NCBI GenBank assembly: GCA_027257055.1
Contig: JAPVLO010000146.1
Location: 682,001-746,000, forward strand
Reading direction: 5' to 3'
Length of the DNA stretch: 64,000 nt
Source: Cephalopachus bancanus
Lineage: Eukaryota > Chordata > Mammalia > Primates > Tarsiidae
Shown: positions 33,151-44,267 of the stretch, one piece after another
Position numbering within the stretch: position 1 is the stretch's first letter
How the letters are laid out: each line of letters opens with the position of its first letter
Notes under the pieces: generated by a model
Told to the model about the DNA's origin: nothing
Database searches by the model: none
Seen by the model: the letters and a program-made list of their open reading frames with translations, nothing else
Position numbers and translations under genes: made by a program

Positions 33151-33254
33151 AAATGGGTTAAAATGTTCTTATATGCCTCTTTAAAATGTATATGAGGCAA
33201 AAAGAAAAAAATTCTTATAAAAGTTACAATGCAAATACAAATATATACTTTCTA

Positions 33255-33560
33255 TTCTATAGTGTAGTCTAAGAGCTTGGGCTCAGGGATAGCCCAAATG
33301 TGTATTCAAATCCTAGCCCCCCAGTTACTAGCTGTATAGTTGTCCACCTTGCTAGGTCTCGGTTTCCTCATCTATAGAATGAGAAAAATAATAGTGTCTA
33401 CCTCATAGATTTGATGTGAGACTGAAGCGCTGGTGCTGGACACAAAGTGAACACTTCAAGTGAGATATTGATGTTAAAAATATGGGGAAAATCACATATT
33501 TAGAATTGATGATTTAGAACGATGTCTGGCATATAGCAGATGTGGATTAAGCCTTAGCCA
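33255..33560 (-). repeat. MIR, antisense, near full length
   Basis: GAGCTTGGGCTCAGGGATAGCCC, TTCAAATCCTAGCCCCCCAGTTACTAGCTGTATAG, TCGGTTTCCTCATCTATAGAATGAG and ACCTCATAGATTTGATGTGAG are in antisense MIR order. Confidence 0.85.
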
Positions 33561-34299
33561 TTAGCGCCAATGTCATTACCATCTTCTTCCTCCTCATCAC
33601 CATCCTAGCCTGGGTTCCACTACCTATGACCACATTCAGTCCAAGTTGTTTTGTGATACTTTTCTTTCTTTTTCCTCTAGTTGCCAATGAATTCCTTTTA
33701 ATATGAGTGATATGTATCCCAGTATTTCTCAAAATGACTCAAAAAATGTTAATCAGCTCCACATGACCAATGTGACAATATTGGATTCACAGTAAGTACT
33801 TAATATATATTTGTTAATTGACATTTCAAAATGTTATCTCTCTATACAGTTACTATAATTTGTAACCCCAAATTCAGGATGCAACATTATATCCATGGTC
33901 TGATGATGGAACAGAGCATTTAGAGTTGAGACTGCCCCAGATCATCTTGGCCACATTTAATTATATAGAAATGTATAGATGTGACAGAGCTTTGTCCTTA
34001 GAATTGCTTCCTAGTCAAGTTCTGATCTCGCAATTCAAAGATAGGATGGGTCTCTTCTTGGGGAACACCCCGGCGGGGGGGTCCTCATTGGTGCAATAGG
34101 ATACTAGCCTTCCTCCTGCATGTCTGGTTTCTAGGGCATCTGCTTTTCAATAGCATCTCTACCTGCCAGTATTCCAGAGCTTTGCAAGAAAGAGTTAGCA
34201 TCAGTCTGACTGATGACCAGTGTTCATCTCTTACAGTTCTTCCCCCAGATACTCTAAATGCTAGGTTTGTAACACATTGAATCCAAGGCTGCCTACACA
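33561..34299. other. Unassigned non-coding stretch
   Basis: No repeat or exon is recognised. A short run CCCCGGCGGGGGGG at 34068-34081 is GC-rich against an AT-rich background. Confidence 0.4.
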
Positions 34300-34520
34300 T
34301 ATTAATAGTTCACGTTTATTGAACACTAACTAGTGCCAGCCACTGTGTAAGCACTTTACTTTCTTTTTTTTTTTTAGTGAGAAAGCAGAATTTAAGAGGA
34401 CAGAAAAGTTCTCACAGTGGGAGGGGACCCAAAGGAGTTGCCCAAGCACTTTACTTTCATTATGTCATTTAATCCTCGAAATAATTATTGAGGGGGAGTC
34501 TCTTACTTCCCCCTTATGGC
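34300..34520 (+). repeat. MIR split by a small retroposed insertion
   Basis: ACGTTTATTGAACACTAACTAGTGCCAGCCACTGTGTAAGCACTTTACTTTC continues, after an 80-bp insert, as ATTATGTCATTTAATCCTCG. Removing the insert and one TSD copy restores a continuous MIR. Confidence 0.85.
34364..34443 (-). mobile_element. Short retroposed transcript end of unknown source
   Basis: An 80-bp insert with 11 T on the left (an antisense A tail) is flanked by a perfect 15-bp TSD, AAGCACTTTACTTTC (34349-34363 and 34444-34458). On the minus strand it reads GGGTCCCCTCCCACTGTGAG, then CTTTTCTGTCC, ending just before the A tail at TCTGCTTTCTCACT. It is neither Alu nor a known L1 end. It resembles the R region of an old LTR, which is inference. 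Confidence 0.8.
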
Positions 34521-34799
34521 TGGTGCTGTGGACTGGCTACTCAAAAGTAAAGTATATTCCTTTTCTCCTTCATGACTGAGATGCTGACGTGAGAATAAGG
34601 GTAAAGCAGCCACTTTGCAACCATAAGGCAACAAGCATAAAGACAAAGGCCTCCATGTTAAGGATGTCAACGCAGAAAGATAGAGAGAGCCTGGACCCAG
34701 ATGACAGCCATGAACAGCTGCATTGGCCCTGTACAGTTCAATCCTATACTTGATTTTATATCAGAAACATAAACTCCTAAGTAACTCTCATTGATTATT

Positions 34800-34990
34800 T
34801 TGTTCCTTGAGCCAGACACATTTCTAATTATGCACTCCATATTATTAATGAGGAAACTAAAGCTCAGTGCATTTGGGTAACTCTTTCAAAGTCATGTGAC
34901 CAGTAGGTGCTAGAGGCAGGTTTTGTATCCAAGTCTGCCCAGCACGAACACACATGTTCTTAACCACAAAAGCACTGTGCCATCCTCTCA
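34800..34990 (+). repeat. MIR
   Basis: TTATTAATGAGGAAACTAAAGCTCAGTGCATTTGG, AAGTCATGTGACCAGTAGGTGCTAGAGGCAGG and TTCTTAACCACAAAAGCACTGTGCC match the MIR 3' half in order. Confidence 0.8.
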
Positions 34991-35632
34991 TCATTGTATT
35001 TGCATCCTTTCCAAGCCATGTGTCACAAAAATCAGTGGTTATTAATAGGTGAATCTGAGAAGAAAGGCTTCTGTGATAAAATAAGTTCTAGAAACACTGA
35101 GTTGTATATCTCCTTTTTGTAGAGCCATAATGCACATCAACATATCAAAGTTTCCAAAATTCTACAACAAAGAAATCTGCTTGACTTTGATTAATTCCGT
35201 GGTTCCCAAACTTATCTGAGCACGGAACATATTTTTTTAAATGACGTTCCTGTTAATATCTTTCAGAACATTGTACCCTAGAACGCCAATTTGGGAGGTC
35301 ACTCACTGCATTTCAAGTATTATTTCCTCAGCTTTGGTTTAAAGAGAAAGAAAAGTGAGTCACAGACCATTTTGTCCACTATGCAATTCAGGGTCCCCTT
35401 TGAAGTCCCAAATGATAAATTTCCCTGGGAATTTGATGCCAGGACAAAACATGCACCTCCTGAGGAAGCTGTCTGCTTCCTTTTTTCTAATAATGAGAAT
35501 TATGTAACTTACTGTGTTTCCCCTTCTGTTTTAGATTTCTGGAAGCTCAGGGACAACTGAGAAACAATTACTAGCTCAGGTTCATGGGTTTCGCATATTT
35601 ATGTTGTCGTTTTTAAATCTGATCTTGTTTTT
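34991..35632. other. Unassigned non-coding stretch
   Basis: CCGTGGTTCCCAAACTTATCTGAGCACGG near 35200 could be one end of an old hAT element. The plus open frame at 35291-35560 has no splice-site support that I can defend. Confidence 0.4.
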
Positions 35633-35647
35633 CCTTGTCTCAATTTT

Positions 35648-35907
35648 TTTTTTTTTTTTGAGTTGGAGTCTCACTCTGTCGCCCAGACTGGAGTGCCTCG
35701 CCTGCTGGCCTCCGGCGATCCTTCCGCCTCAGCCTTCCGAGTAGCCGGAATTACAGGCATGTGCTACCATGCCCAGCTGATTTTTTGATTTATTGTAGAG
35801 ATGAGGTCTCGCTGCCCAGGTGGGTCTCGAACCCGCGGGCTCAGGCAATCCACTCACCTCAGCTTCCCAAAGGCGTGGGATTACAGGCTGAGCCACCGAG
35901 CCCGGCT
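35648..35907 (-). mobile_element. Young lineage-specific Alu, antisense, with internal deletion
   Basis: A perfect 15-bp TSD, CCTTGTCTCAATTTT, at 35633-35647 and 35908-35922. About 25 bp, including the right-arm GGCCGCTCCCGGCC hairpin, is missing at GAGTGC|CTCGCCTGC near 35695. CpGs are otherwise largely intact. Confidence 0.96.
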
Positions 35908-35922
35908 CCTTGTCTCAATTTT

Positions 35923-36836
35923 GTATTTCAGTTTTATTTGGTACTATTGTGTATGTTCTTGTGAGTGATGTTATATTATTTTTGAAATGGAGTGAATTAT
36001 AAGCAAATTCAATAAATAAAAATCAATACTGATGTAAAAAATACAAGTAATATGGCCTCTTTGGCAACATGATTGTGCCTATAGTATCTGATCAAAGAGC
36101 CAATTTAATTTTTAAAAATTGATACTATATAACTTGAATTATGGCTTTTGAATATCTAATAAGAGAAAAGGACTTGGTCTTCAAACAGGAAAATATATTC
36201 TTGGGGATAGAACATAAGTGCCTTTGCTGAATTTTCATTGAAATTAACTATACTCTAGATTGTTAAGCTAAGTCAACACCATCAAATTCGGTAATCATAT
36301 TAATCACAACCTTGCAAAAAATAAAAGTGAGAAAGACAAACATGCCCTGTAATATATACCTATTTTGGGAAATTTAGTTTAGTTTACCATGGTTGAATAA
36401 CAATCACTTCCTTTAAGAGGAACAGAATTCACTATAATTGTCAACACAGAGGTGTAGTAAGTTACTCATGAAGTAGATGATATGTGCCATTCATTGAAGG
36501 GTCAACCCAATGCACCCCAGATGGATAAGCAAATGTTAACCAAGAGGAATACTGTGAAATGCAGTAGGAGACACAAAGAAATATAATCCTGCAGCTGTGG
36601 AGGGCAAGCCCTCAGGTGCTGAGAAGAAGCCAGGAGACGCAGTTCAGAAAATGCTATTTGCAGCTGCTATTTTTAAACAAACTTCTCTTGAATTGTTTTC
36701 AGATGTCACTAAATTTATTGATAACTTTTCATTTCTCTGTATGGCTCTCTCAGATTTGTAAAGCCCTAAATCCAGACTTAAATCTGAGGCAAGGCGACTG
36801 CTTGAATAAATTTTATATATGAGGATAGAACGTTTG
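35923..36836. other. Unassigned AT-rich non-coding stretch
   Basis: About 900 bp with no recognised repeat, exon or RNA gene. Confidence 0.45.
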
Positions 36837-36852
36837 GAAATATTAGCATTTG

Positions 36853-37017
36853 ACCAGTGCTTTGTTAAATTCTGGTGTGTCCATGTGACTCTTTGAGCTA
36901 TGGCCACCATGTTTCCTGGCTTTGGCCCCCTCCCCTACCTTGGGGAGGTGAATCTCCTCTCTCTTCTCTCTCTAACTTACTTTCTAAATAAACTATATCT
37001 TCCAATCTAAAAAAAGA
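36853..37017 (+). mobile_element. Short retroposed polyadenylated transcript, LTR-like end
   Basis: This 165-bp insert is framed by a perfect 16-bp TSD, GAAATATTAGCATTTG (36837-36852 and 37018-37033). It has AATAAA at 36987-36992 and a short A tail from 37009. The part GGGGAGGTGAATCTCCTCTCTCTTC through the AATAAA to CTTCCAATCT resembles an LTR R region. It therefore looks like a polyadenylated transcript copied by L1 machinery. The source family is unknown to me. Confidence 0.8.
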
Positions 37018-37033
37018 GAAATATTAGCATTTG

Positions 37034-37782
37034 TTTCTTTCTCGCCACTCTTTCAGGCACCACGAAGACAGGCTCTCAGAATATAGAATAAATGCAACAA
37101 CAATAACAACAAAAAGAGTCCAATCTTAGCTTTCGAGTTTCAGTGTAGACCTTTGAAACTCATGGCTGAGAAAACAACTTAAAAGAAAAGGATTTCAAGA
37201 ACTAAAGCCAAATCCTTTTTAGAGTGAGTTAGGTGGCATAAAACAGAAAATGAAAAGACTTGCACAGTTTATTTCTCTTTCTTGTAGAATAAGTAGACAG
37301 GCTAGAGCTTGTGTGATCATCAGACATTCAGACTTAAATTATGTTTCAGTTTCCTCCTAGTACTAGCTTGCAGCCTCAAGACAAGATGGTACAACATGGT
37401 TGCTGGAGTTCTAACCATCATAACCACATCTAAGGGAAAAGGAACGAGTAAAAGGCAAAGAGTAGCCCTTCCTGCTGAGTCAGATCGCTTACACAGCCAT
37501 TTCATAAGTACCACACAACACTTGTGCTTGCCAAAATGTCGTCACATGTCCATGCTTGGCTGCAAGGGAGGCTGGAAAATCTAATCTTTTAGTAGGCCAT
37601 ACAACTGACCCAAACAAAACTAGCACTCTGTTACTGAGACAGAAAAGGAGAATGGTTGTAGGGCAGCAAATACAGTCTGCCACATTCCTAAAAAACCCAA
37701 GGTACAAAGTTGATACCATAACTATAAATTGAGAGTAATTCTTGATTATGCAAGAGCAAACTGTCTAACCCCAGATGGGATA
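37034..37782. other. Unassigned non-coding stretch
   Basis: 750 bp with no recognised mobile element. The open frames on opposite strands at 37309-37719 overlap one another and lack support. Confidence 0.4.
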
Positions 37783-37794
37783 AATATCCTTTGG

Positions 37795-38090
37795 GGCTGG
37801 GTGTGGTGGCTCAAGTCTGTAACCCCAGCACTTTGGGAGGCCGAGGTGGAGAGGATTGCCTGATCCCACAGGTTGAAGAACAGCCTGGGCAACTTGGTGA
37901 GATCTCATCTCTACAGTAAATCAAAAAATAAGTCAGGTGCACATGCCTGTAGTTCCAGCTACTTGGAAGGCTGAGGCGGAAGGATCACCTGAGTCCAGCA
38001 GGTCGATGCTGGGGTGGCTGTGAGCATGCTTGCCACAGCACTTCAGTCTGGCAACGGAGTGAGACTCTAACTCAATATATATATATATAT
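37795..38090 (+). mobile_element. Lineage-specific Alu, sense, with (TA)n tail
   Basis: Head GGGCTGGGTGTGGTGGCTCAAGTC and linker CTACAGTAAATCAAAAAATAAGTC. ATATCCTTTGG at 37784-37794 and 38091-38101 is the TSD. The A tail has become a TA microsatellite at 38075-38092. Confidence 0.95.
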
Positions 38091-38251
38091 ATATCCTTTG
38101 GACTGGAGGATGAATGAAAGGACAGAAAGGAAATGAAGAGAAAATACAGGTTGTGGTCCCCTGTGGGATCCTGTGCCCTAAGATTCATCATCAAATCCTC
38201 CAGAGGGATACCAGAAACCTCAGACAGACTGGCAGATCTAAAAGCAGAGAA

Positions 38252-38530
38252 GGCCAGGCACAGTGGCTCATGCTTGTAATGCCAGCACTTTGGGAAGCCA
38301 AGGTGAGAGGAATGCTTGAACCCAGGAATTTGAGACCAGCCTGGGCAGCATAGCGAGACTTCATCTCTACAAAAAATCAAAATTAGCCAGGCTTGGTGGT
38401 ATATACTTGAAGTCCCAGCTACTTGGGAGGCTGAGGAAGGAAGATTGCTTAAACCCAGAAGGTCAAGGCTGCAGTGAGCCGTGACTATGCCATTGCACTC
38501 TGGCCTGGGTGACAGAGTGAGACCCTGACT

Positions 38531-38565
<35 letters not shown>
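38252..38565 (+). mobile_element. AluJ-like element, sense, with (CA)n tail
   Basis: Head GGCCAGGCACAGTGGCTCATGC. AAAAGCAGAGAA at 38240 and AAAAGGAGAGAA at 38566 form the TSD. The tail is a run of about 17 CA units at 38533-38566. Confidence 0.95.
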
Positions 38566-38571
<6 letters not shown>

Positions 38572-38577
38572 AGAGAA

Positions 38578-39495
38578 GTCCTGTGCCTTGTTCTATGGTA
38601 GAGAGAGACCTGGGAGGTGACAGGCTCCATGGTTTTCCCCAGATCAGCCTGCTGAGAGATCCATCATGGACATGACAGCCAGCATGTCTAGGCAGCAGGG
38701 CCTTTGAAAACTCTGAGATTTCCTGTTACCCTATGGTAGTGTGAAAGAGAACCCAAAACGTCCCAAGGCCTTCACAATCCATTATGAAGGGCTCAAAAGT
38801 AGCTGAGAGAGGCCAGCAGGTCTGAAGACTGACTGAGATGTGAAGGGTGCAGGTGATCCTGGACCAACTACCAGAGACCAGATGGAGGACCCAGATGTCC
38901 TGGAATTTTCCTTTGGGAATGATGGACCTCTCCATAGATGCCAGCGGGACAGATGCCTTCCCTCCCCCAACACTGTGGCTCTGGGAAATTCCTCAGGATC
39001 TAGACACAATCCAGGGAACAGGGGTGGTGAGAATCCTGAACTGATTGGGGAAAAAAGAAATCTTGATGTGAGTGAGAAAATTCCCCTTTGACTGCATTTT
39101 CTTTAAAATGGCTAGGATTAAGCTACGCTACCAGGCAGAATGCAAATTTAAAATTCAAATTCAATTATAGGCTGTAAAACTATAGAGTGTATGACTTGTA
39201 AAAATGTATCTGCAAAACACGCTTTCCTGATTTTTCAAATCACATCTTTGGAAGTCACTTTCAAAAGCTCAGAATTTTGGCATATTCTTTCTTCAATGGT
39301 GTATGGAAAATAGTGACAAGTGAGTGTTTTGCTGTTTCATCTGAAGTTATTTTGAGTGAGCAGAGCTTCACCGTCATATTGCTTCAGTGATATTTTGTAC
39401 CTCATGTCTATGACTCACAAGCACCCTCTCCAGCCCTTGCCTTGTTGTATTTGTACAAAAATACAAATAAAGTTTGTATTTGTCAAATCCTAGAT
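38578..39495. other. Unassigned non-coding stretch
   Basis: 900 bp without a recognised repeat. The plus frame at 38840-39091 lacks splice signals or family resemblance. A short inverted repeat with TTTGTA/TACAAA arms lies at 39448-39485. Confidence 0.4.
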
Positions 39496-39499
39496 GCAC

Positions 39500-39612
39500 C
39501 TGAGGTGACCAATTCATTATAGCTTGTTCGGAACTTTTCTGGTTTTAGCAAAAAAAGTCCAGTACCCGGGAATCCTTCCCACCATCCTGGACAGGCCAGT
39601 ACTGCCGGTCAT
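39500..39612. mobile_element. Palindromic DNA transposon, MER53-like
   Basis: GAGGTGACCAATTCATTATAGC, TTTCTGGTTTTAGCAAAAAAAGTCC and CATCCTGGACAGGCCAGTACTG mirror, on the opposite strand, the element at 12178. Confidence 0.55.
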
Positions 39613-39617
39613 GCTCT

Positions 39618-39748
39618 CTATATCTGAATCAGGAGAGCCCCTTACGTCACAGACTCCTGGGCTCCACCCCTAGAGAGCTTCTAATTCAGTAGGGGTGAGG
39701 GTGGGTTCAAGATTTTCCATTTGTCGCAAGCTCCCCAGCTACAGATCT
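39618..39748 (+). mobile_element. MER5-like hAT remnant
   Basis: CTGAATCAGGAGAGCCCCTTACGTC, CAGACTCCTGGGCTCCACCCC and CAAGCTCCCCAGCTACAG are MER5-type landmarks. Confidence 0.6.
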
Positions 39749-41018
39749 CAAGGCCTAAGACACAGGTAACAGTGTTTTTGCCAACATTGACATAATAAGG
39801 CAATTGTATTGATCCATTATCATCGTGACAACAGCAAATTCTTAGCAAGAACTGTGACCAAGATCAAGTTTCCCATCTTTTCTTTTATAGCTGGACAAGT
39901 CAGTTTCATGGGGCTCTCCTGGAACTCATCCCTGGTTAGCCCAGAGCCTGCCCCTCAGTCCTTCCTGAAGTTCCATAAACATCTAATTTTGTCTATTAAA
40001 AACTAGCAAAAACTAGCAAAAGAGTGTTCTATTGTCTATAAATGAATCCTAGCTGACACATCATGGGATATTGGGGAATGGTAGAGGAAACGGGAAAGGA
40101 TTCTGTGCACGTTTCAGGGACAAGAGAAGGAAAAGCAGAGGTTTCCTGTGAGTGCAAAGGCCTGTCTAGGCAAAGATGCCCCTGCCCACCTCAGGCAGTT
40201 TACAAGGAAAACACAAACCCAGCTGTAGAAAACCCTATCAATACATTCCTGAACAATTACTATAGTCAGCACAGAAATGACGTCATCCCCTTCCTATCTG
40301 AACAATAAGGCCTGCTCTTACCCTGTAAACAACAAAAGCCAAAGGTCTCCCTCCAACAGATGGAAATGAACAGTCTTGAAGTTGAAAGTGATCTTTCTGT
40401 GGTCTAAACGAATGCCCTCCCAGTACAGATATCCTACCCTAGAAAATTACAAATATGAACACCACTAAACACAGTGAAACCCCCTGAGCTGAGTGGAGAC
40501 TGGCAGATTCAGAGACACAGGTCCTGGCACATGTAGAAGATTAAGTACAATTTAGAAAAGAGTCCCTGAATTTTCATACATCTCCAAAGAAATCAGCTTC
40601 AGAGCCATTCCTTTTGAATTTTTATGTAAGCCTTTAAAAAAAAATTCACCTTGTAAGGTAGAGAGATGGCAGACATAGTCTCCACTACATGGCTACTAAT
40701 CTGCTAAACCAAGCATGGAAGGGGAAAAATAAACCATACAATTCAATGTAGACAGCCCTTGATTTTAACTCAAACATGCCAATTAAAATTTTGAATTGGA
40801 TTATGCACGTGTAAGGAACCAGTGTTAGATTTTAAAGCTAATCTTTCTCCTGACCAAGCAATGCTTTACTAGGACATGCCTGTTGGTCCACCGCACCCAA
40901 CAGCAGTATCATCAACGCTCAGGGAACCACCACGTATCACCTCAGTCTGATTCTCATATGCCAACTGACACCATCTCTGACTCATTTTAAAAATTCTCTA
41001 CTGACTTGCAAAATAATT
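39749..41018. other. Unassigned non-coding stretch, 1.3 kb
   Basis: AAAACTAGCAAAAACTAGCAAAAG near 40000 is a small tandem. No exon or familiar repeat is seen. Confidence 0.4.
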
Positions 41019-41033
41019 GCAACTGACCCTCTT

Positions 41034-44000
41034 TTTAAAAAAAATTTAAAAAAATTTTTTTATTATAAGGATGTGGGGTACAATTCAGGGTTAGGTACAT
41101 AAACATTGATCATGCAGGTACCCTTGTTGATGAGGTGTGTCCCTCCCTCCCCTAGCAGTTTCCCTTAACTGCCAATCCCAACCCCCCCACTGACAGTTTC
41201 CCACTACTGCCAATTGCTTTCTTACAGCATTATAATTGTTCAAATTCCGCTTATGAGGGAGAACATATGGTACTCTGTTCTTTGTTTCTGTGATAGATCA
41301 CTGAGTATGATTGACTCTGAATCCATCCAAGTTGCTGCAAAATCAATATGTTTGTCCTTCTTTATGGCTGCATAATATTCCATTGTGTATATTCACCACA
41401 TTTTTTAACCTAGTCCAGGTTTGATGGGCAACATGGTTGGTTCCATGTTTTTGCTATTGTGAATAGTGCTGCAATAAACATGCATGTGCAGGCATCTTTT
41501 TTGTAGAATGATTTGAGTTCCTCTGGGTATATTCCCAATAGGGGAATTGCTGGGTCATATGGAAGGTCAATTTCTAGTTCTTTCAGAAATTGCCACACTG
41601 TCTTCCAAAGAGGTTGCACTAGACAGCATTCCCACCAGCAGTGTAGAAGTGTTCTTTTTTCTCTGCATCCTTATCAGCATCTGTTGTTTGTTTTATTTAT
41701 TTATTTATTTATATTTTTATTTTTGAGTTGGAGTTTCACTTGGTCGCCCAGACTGAAGTGCAGTGGCTGCTTCCGGCCACCGCAGCCTCGCCTCCTGGGC
41801 TCCGGCGATCCTTCCGCCTCAGCCTTCCGAGTAGCCGGAATTACAGGCATGCGCTACCACGCCTGGCTGATTTTTTGATTTATTGTAGAGATGAGGTCTC
41901 GCTGCCCAGGCGGGTCTCGAACCCGCGGACTCAGGCAATCCACTCACCTCAGCCTCCCAAGGTGTGGGATTACAGGCAGAGCCACCGAGCCCGGCTGTTG
42001 GTTTTATTAATGATGGGCATTCTTACTGGGGTTAGGTGGTGTCTCAATGTGGTTTTGATTTGTATTTCTCTGCTGATGAGTGAGGCTGAGCATTTTTCAT
42101 GTGTCTGTTGGTTGTCTATAAATCTTTTGAGAAGTGTCTATTCATGTCTTTTGCCCACTTTTTAATGGGGCTGTTTGTTTTTTTCCTTTCAACACATTTG
42201 AGTTCCTTGTAGATCCTAGATGTTAGGCCTTTGTCAGATATACAGTTGGCAAATATTTTTTCCCATTCTGTGGGCTGTCTCCCTGCTCTCTTGATGGTTT
42301 CTTTTGCTTTGCAGAAGCTCGTCACTTTGATGAGGTTCCACTTATCTATTTTATTCCTTAAGGTATGGGCATTTAGGGTTCTGAATAGGAATTGGTTGCC
42401 AGTTCCAATTTCCATAAGGGTGTCTCCTGCATTTTCTAAGATTCTTATAGTCTGAGGTTTTACATTTAGGTCTTTGATCCATTTAGAGTTAATTTTTGTG
42501 TATGATGATAGGTAGGGGTCCTGTTTCAATCTTCTGCATGTGATCAGCCAGTTTTCCCAGCACCATTTACTGAATAGGTTCTCCTCTCCCCGGTGGTTGT
42601 TGTTGGAGGCTTTGTCAAAGATGAGTTGGTTGAGAAATTGAGGCTTTGCTTCTGGAATTTCTATCCTGTTCCATTGATCTATGTGCCTATTCTTGTACCA
42701 ATAACAGGTTATTTTGAATGCTGTAGCCTTATAGTAAAGTTTGAAGTCTGTAAGTGTAATACCTCCTGCTTTTATTGTCGTTTATGTTTCCATATGAATT
42801 TCTGTATTGTCATTTCTGGGTCTGAAAAGAATGATGTTGGTAATTTAATGGGTATTGTGTTGAATCTGTAGGTTGCCTTTGGTAGGATGGACATTTTAAC
42901 AATGTTGACTCTTCCTATCCATGAGCATGGACTATTTTTCCATTTGTTTGTGTCTTCTTGGATTTCTTTGAGCAGTGTTTTGTAGTTCTCGTTGTAAAGT
43001 TCTTTCACTTCTCTGGTTAGGAAGATACCGAGGTATTTCATTTTTTGTGTGACTATTGTGAATGGGATTGTGCTTTTAATTTGGGTCTCTTGTCTGCTTA
43101 TTGTTGGTGTATAGGAATGCAACTCTCTTCTGCACCTTTATTTTGTACCCTGAGACTTTGTCAAAATCCTTTATCAGTGCAAGCAGGTTTTTAACAGATT
43201 CTCTTGGATTTTCAAGGTATAGGTTAATATCATCAGCAAAGAGGGATAACTTGACTTCCTCTTTTCCCACTTGGATACCCCGAATTTCCTTTTCTTGTCT
43301 AATTGCCCAAGCTAGAACTTCCAACACAATATTGAACAAGAGAGGTGAGAGTGGGCAGCCTTGTCTTGTTTCATTTTTCGGGGGAAATGTTTCCAGTTTT
43401 TGTCCATTTAGCAATATGTTAGCTGTGGGTTTATCGTAGATGGTACTTACTATTTTGAGTAAGTTCCTTCTATACCTAGGTGTTTGAGGGTTTTTATCAA
43501 GAAGGGATGCTGGATTTTATCAAAAGCTTTTTCTGCATTTAATGATATAATCATGTGGTTCTTGTTTTTACATCTGTTGATGTATTTAATTACATTTATG
43601 GTCTTGCGGATGTTGAACCAGCCTTGCATCCTGGGGATGAAGCCTACTTGGTCATGGTGGATGATTTTTGAGATGTGTTTTTGGATTCGATTTGCTAGAA
43701 TCTTATTGATGATATTTGCATCTATGTTCATAAGGGATATTGGCCTGTAGTTCTCTTTTTGTTAGATATCTACCCGGTTTGGGTATCAGTGTGAGGTTAG
43801 TTTCGTAAAATGATTTGGAGAGAATTCCATGGTTCTCAATTGCCTGAAATACTTTCAAAAGGATTGGTATCAGCTCCTCCTTGTACATTTTGTAGAATTA
43901 TACTGGAAAGTTATCCGGTTCAGGGCTTTTTTTTGTAGGTAGTTTTCATATGACAGATTCAATTTCCTGGATTGTTATTGGTCTATTTCGTGTCTCAATG

Positions 44001-44110
44001 TCTTCTTGTTTCAACCTGGGGAGAAAGTCCTCCATTTCTTTTAGGTTATCAAGTTTTTTTCCATATAGGTGTATATAGTAATCTCTGATAATCTTTGTAT
44101 TTCTTTGGGG
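41034..44110 (-). mobile_element. 5'-truncated young L1 (about 2.8 kb plus nested Alu), antisense
   Basis: A perfect 15-bp TSD, GCAACTGACCCTCTT, lies at 41019-41033 and 44111-44125. The element runs from a 3' UTR with the CACCTCATCAACAAGGG block (antisense, 41100-41140) to mid ORF2. Reverse transcriptase landmarks are readable on the minus strand: [12 protein letters not shown] and [13 protein letters not shown] at 43076-43414, and [12 protein letters not shown] at 43450-43731, where the residue before AEKAFDK is Asn instead of the usual catalytic Asp. The frame is broken between blocks, so it is inactive. The tail is A/T-mixed rather than pure A. Confidence 0.96.
41712..41996 (-). mobile_element. 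Young lineage-specific Alu inside the L1, antisense
   Basis: It has the perfect T-arm-like palindrome at 41910-41926. CTGTTGTTTGTTTTATT at about 41681 and CTGTTGGTTTTATT at about 41995 look like the TSD, and the tail is (TTTA)n. It splits the L1 3' UTR/ORF2 end, so it is younger than that L1. Confidence 0.95.
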
Positions 44111-44267
44111 GCAACTGACCCTCTTGATTACTATTCTGTAAGGTCCCATTTTTATAAGACCAAGGAATCTTCACAATCCTTTTTTCTCACCCCCCCTTAA
44201 AACTTGAATTCTTATCCCAATAGAAACCTTTTACCCACAGGATTTTATATAAAGTATAACATTATTA

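Noticed and set aside
36853..37017. A solo LTR
   Set aside because: A true solo LTR has a 4-6 bp TSD and TG...CA ends; this insert has a 16-bp TSD and an A tail, which indicates L1-mediated retroposition.
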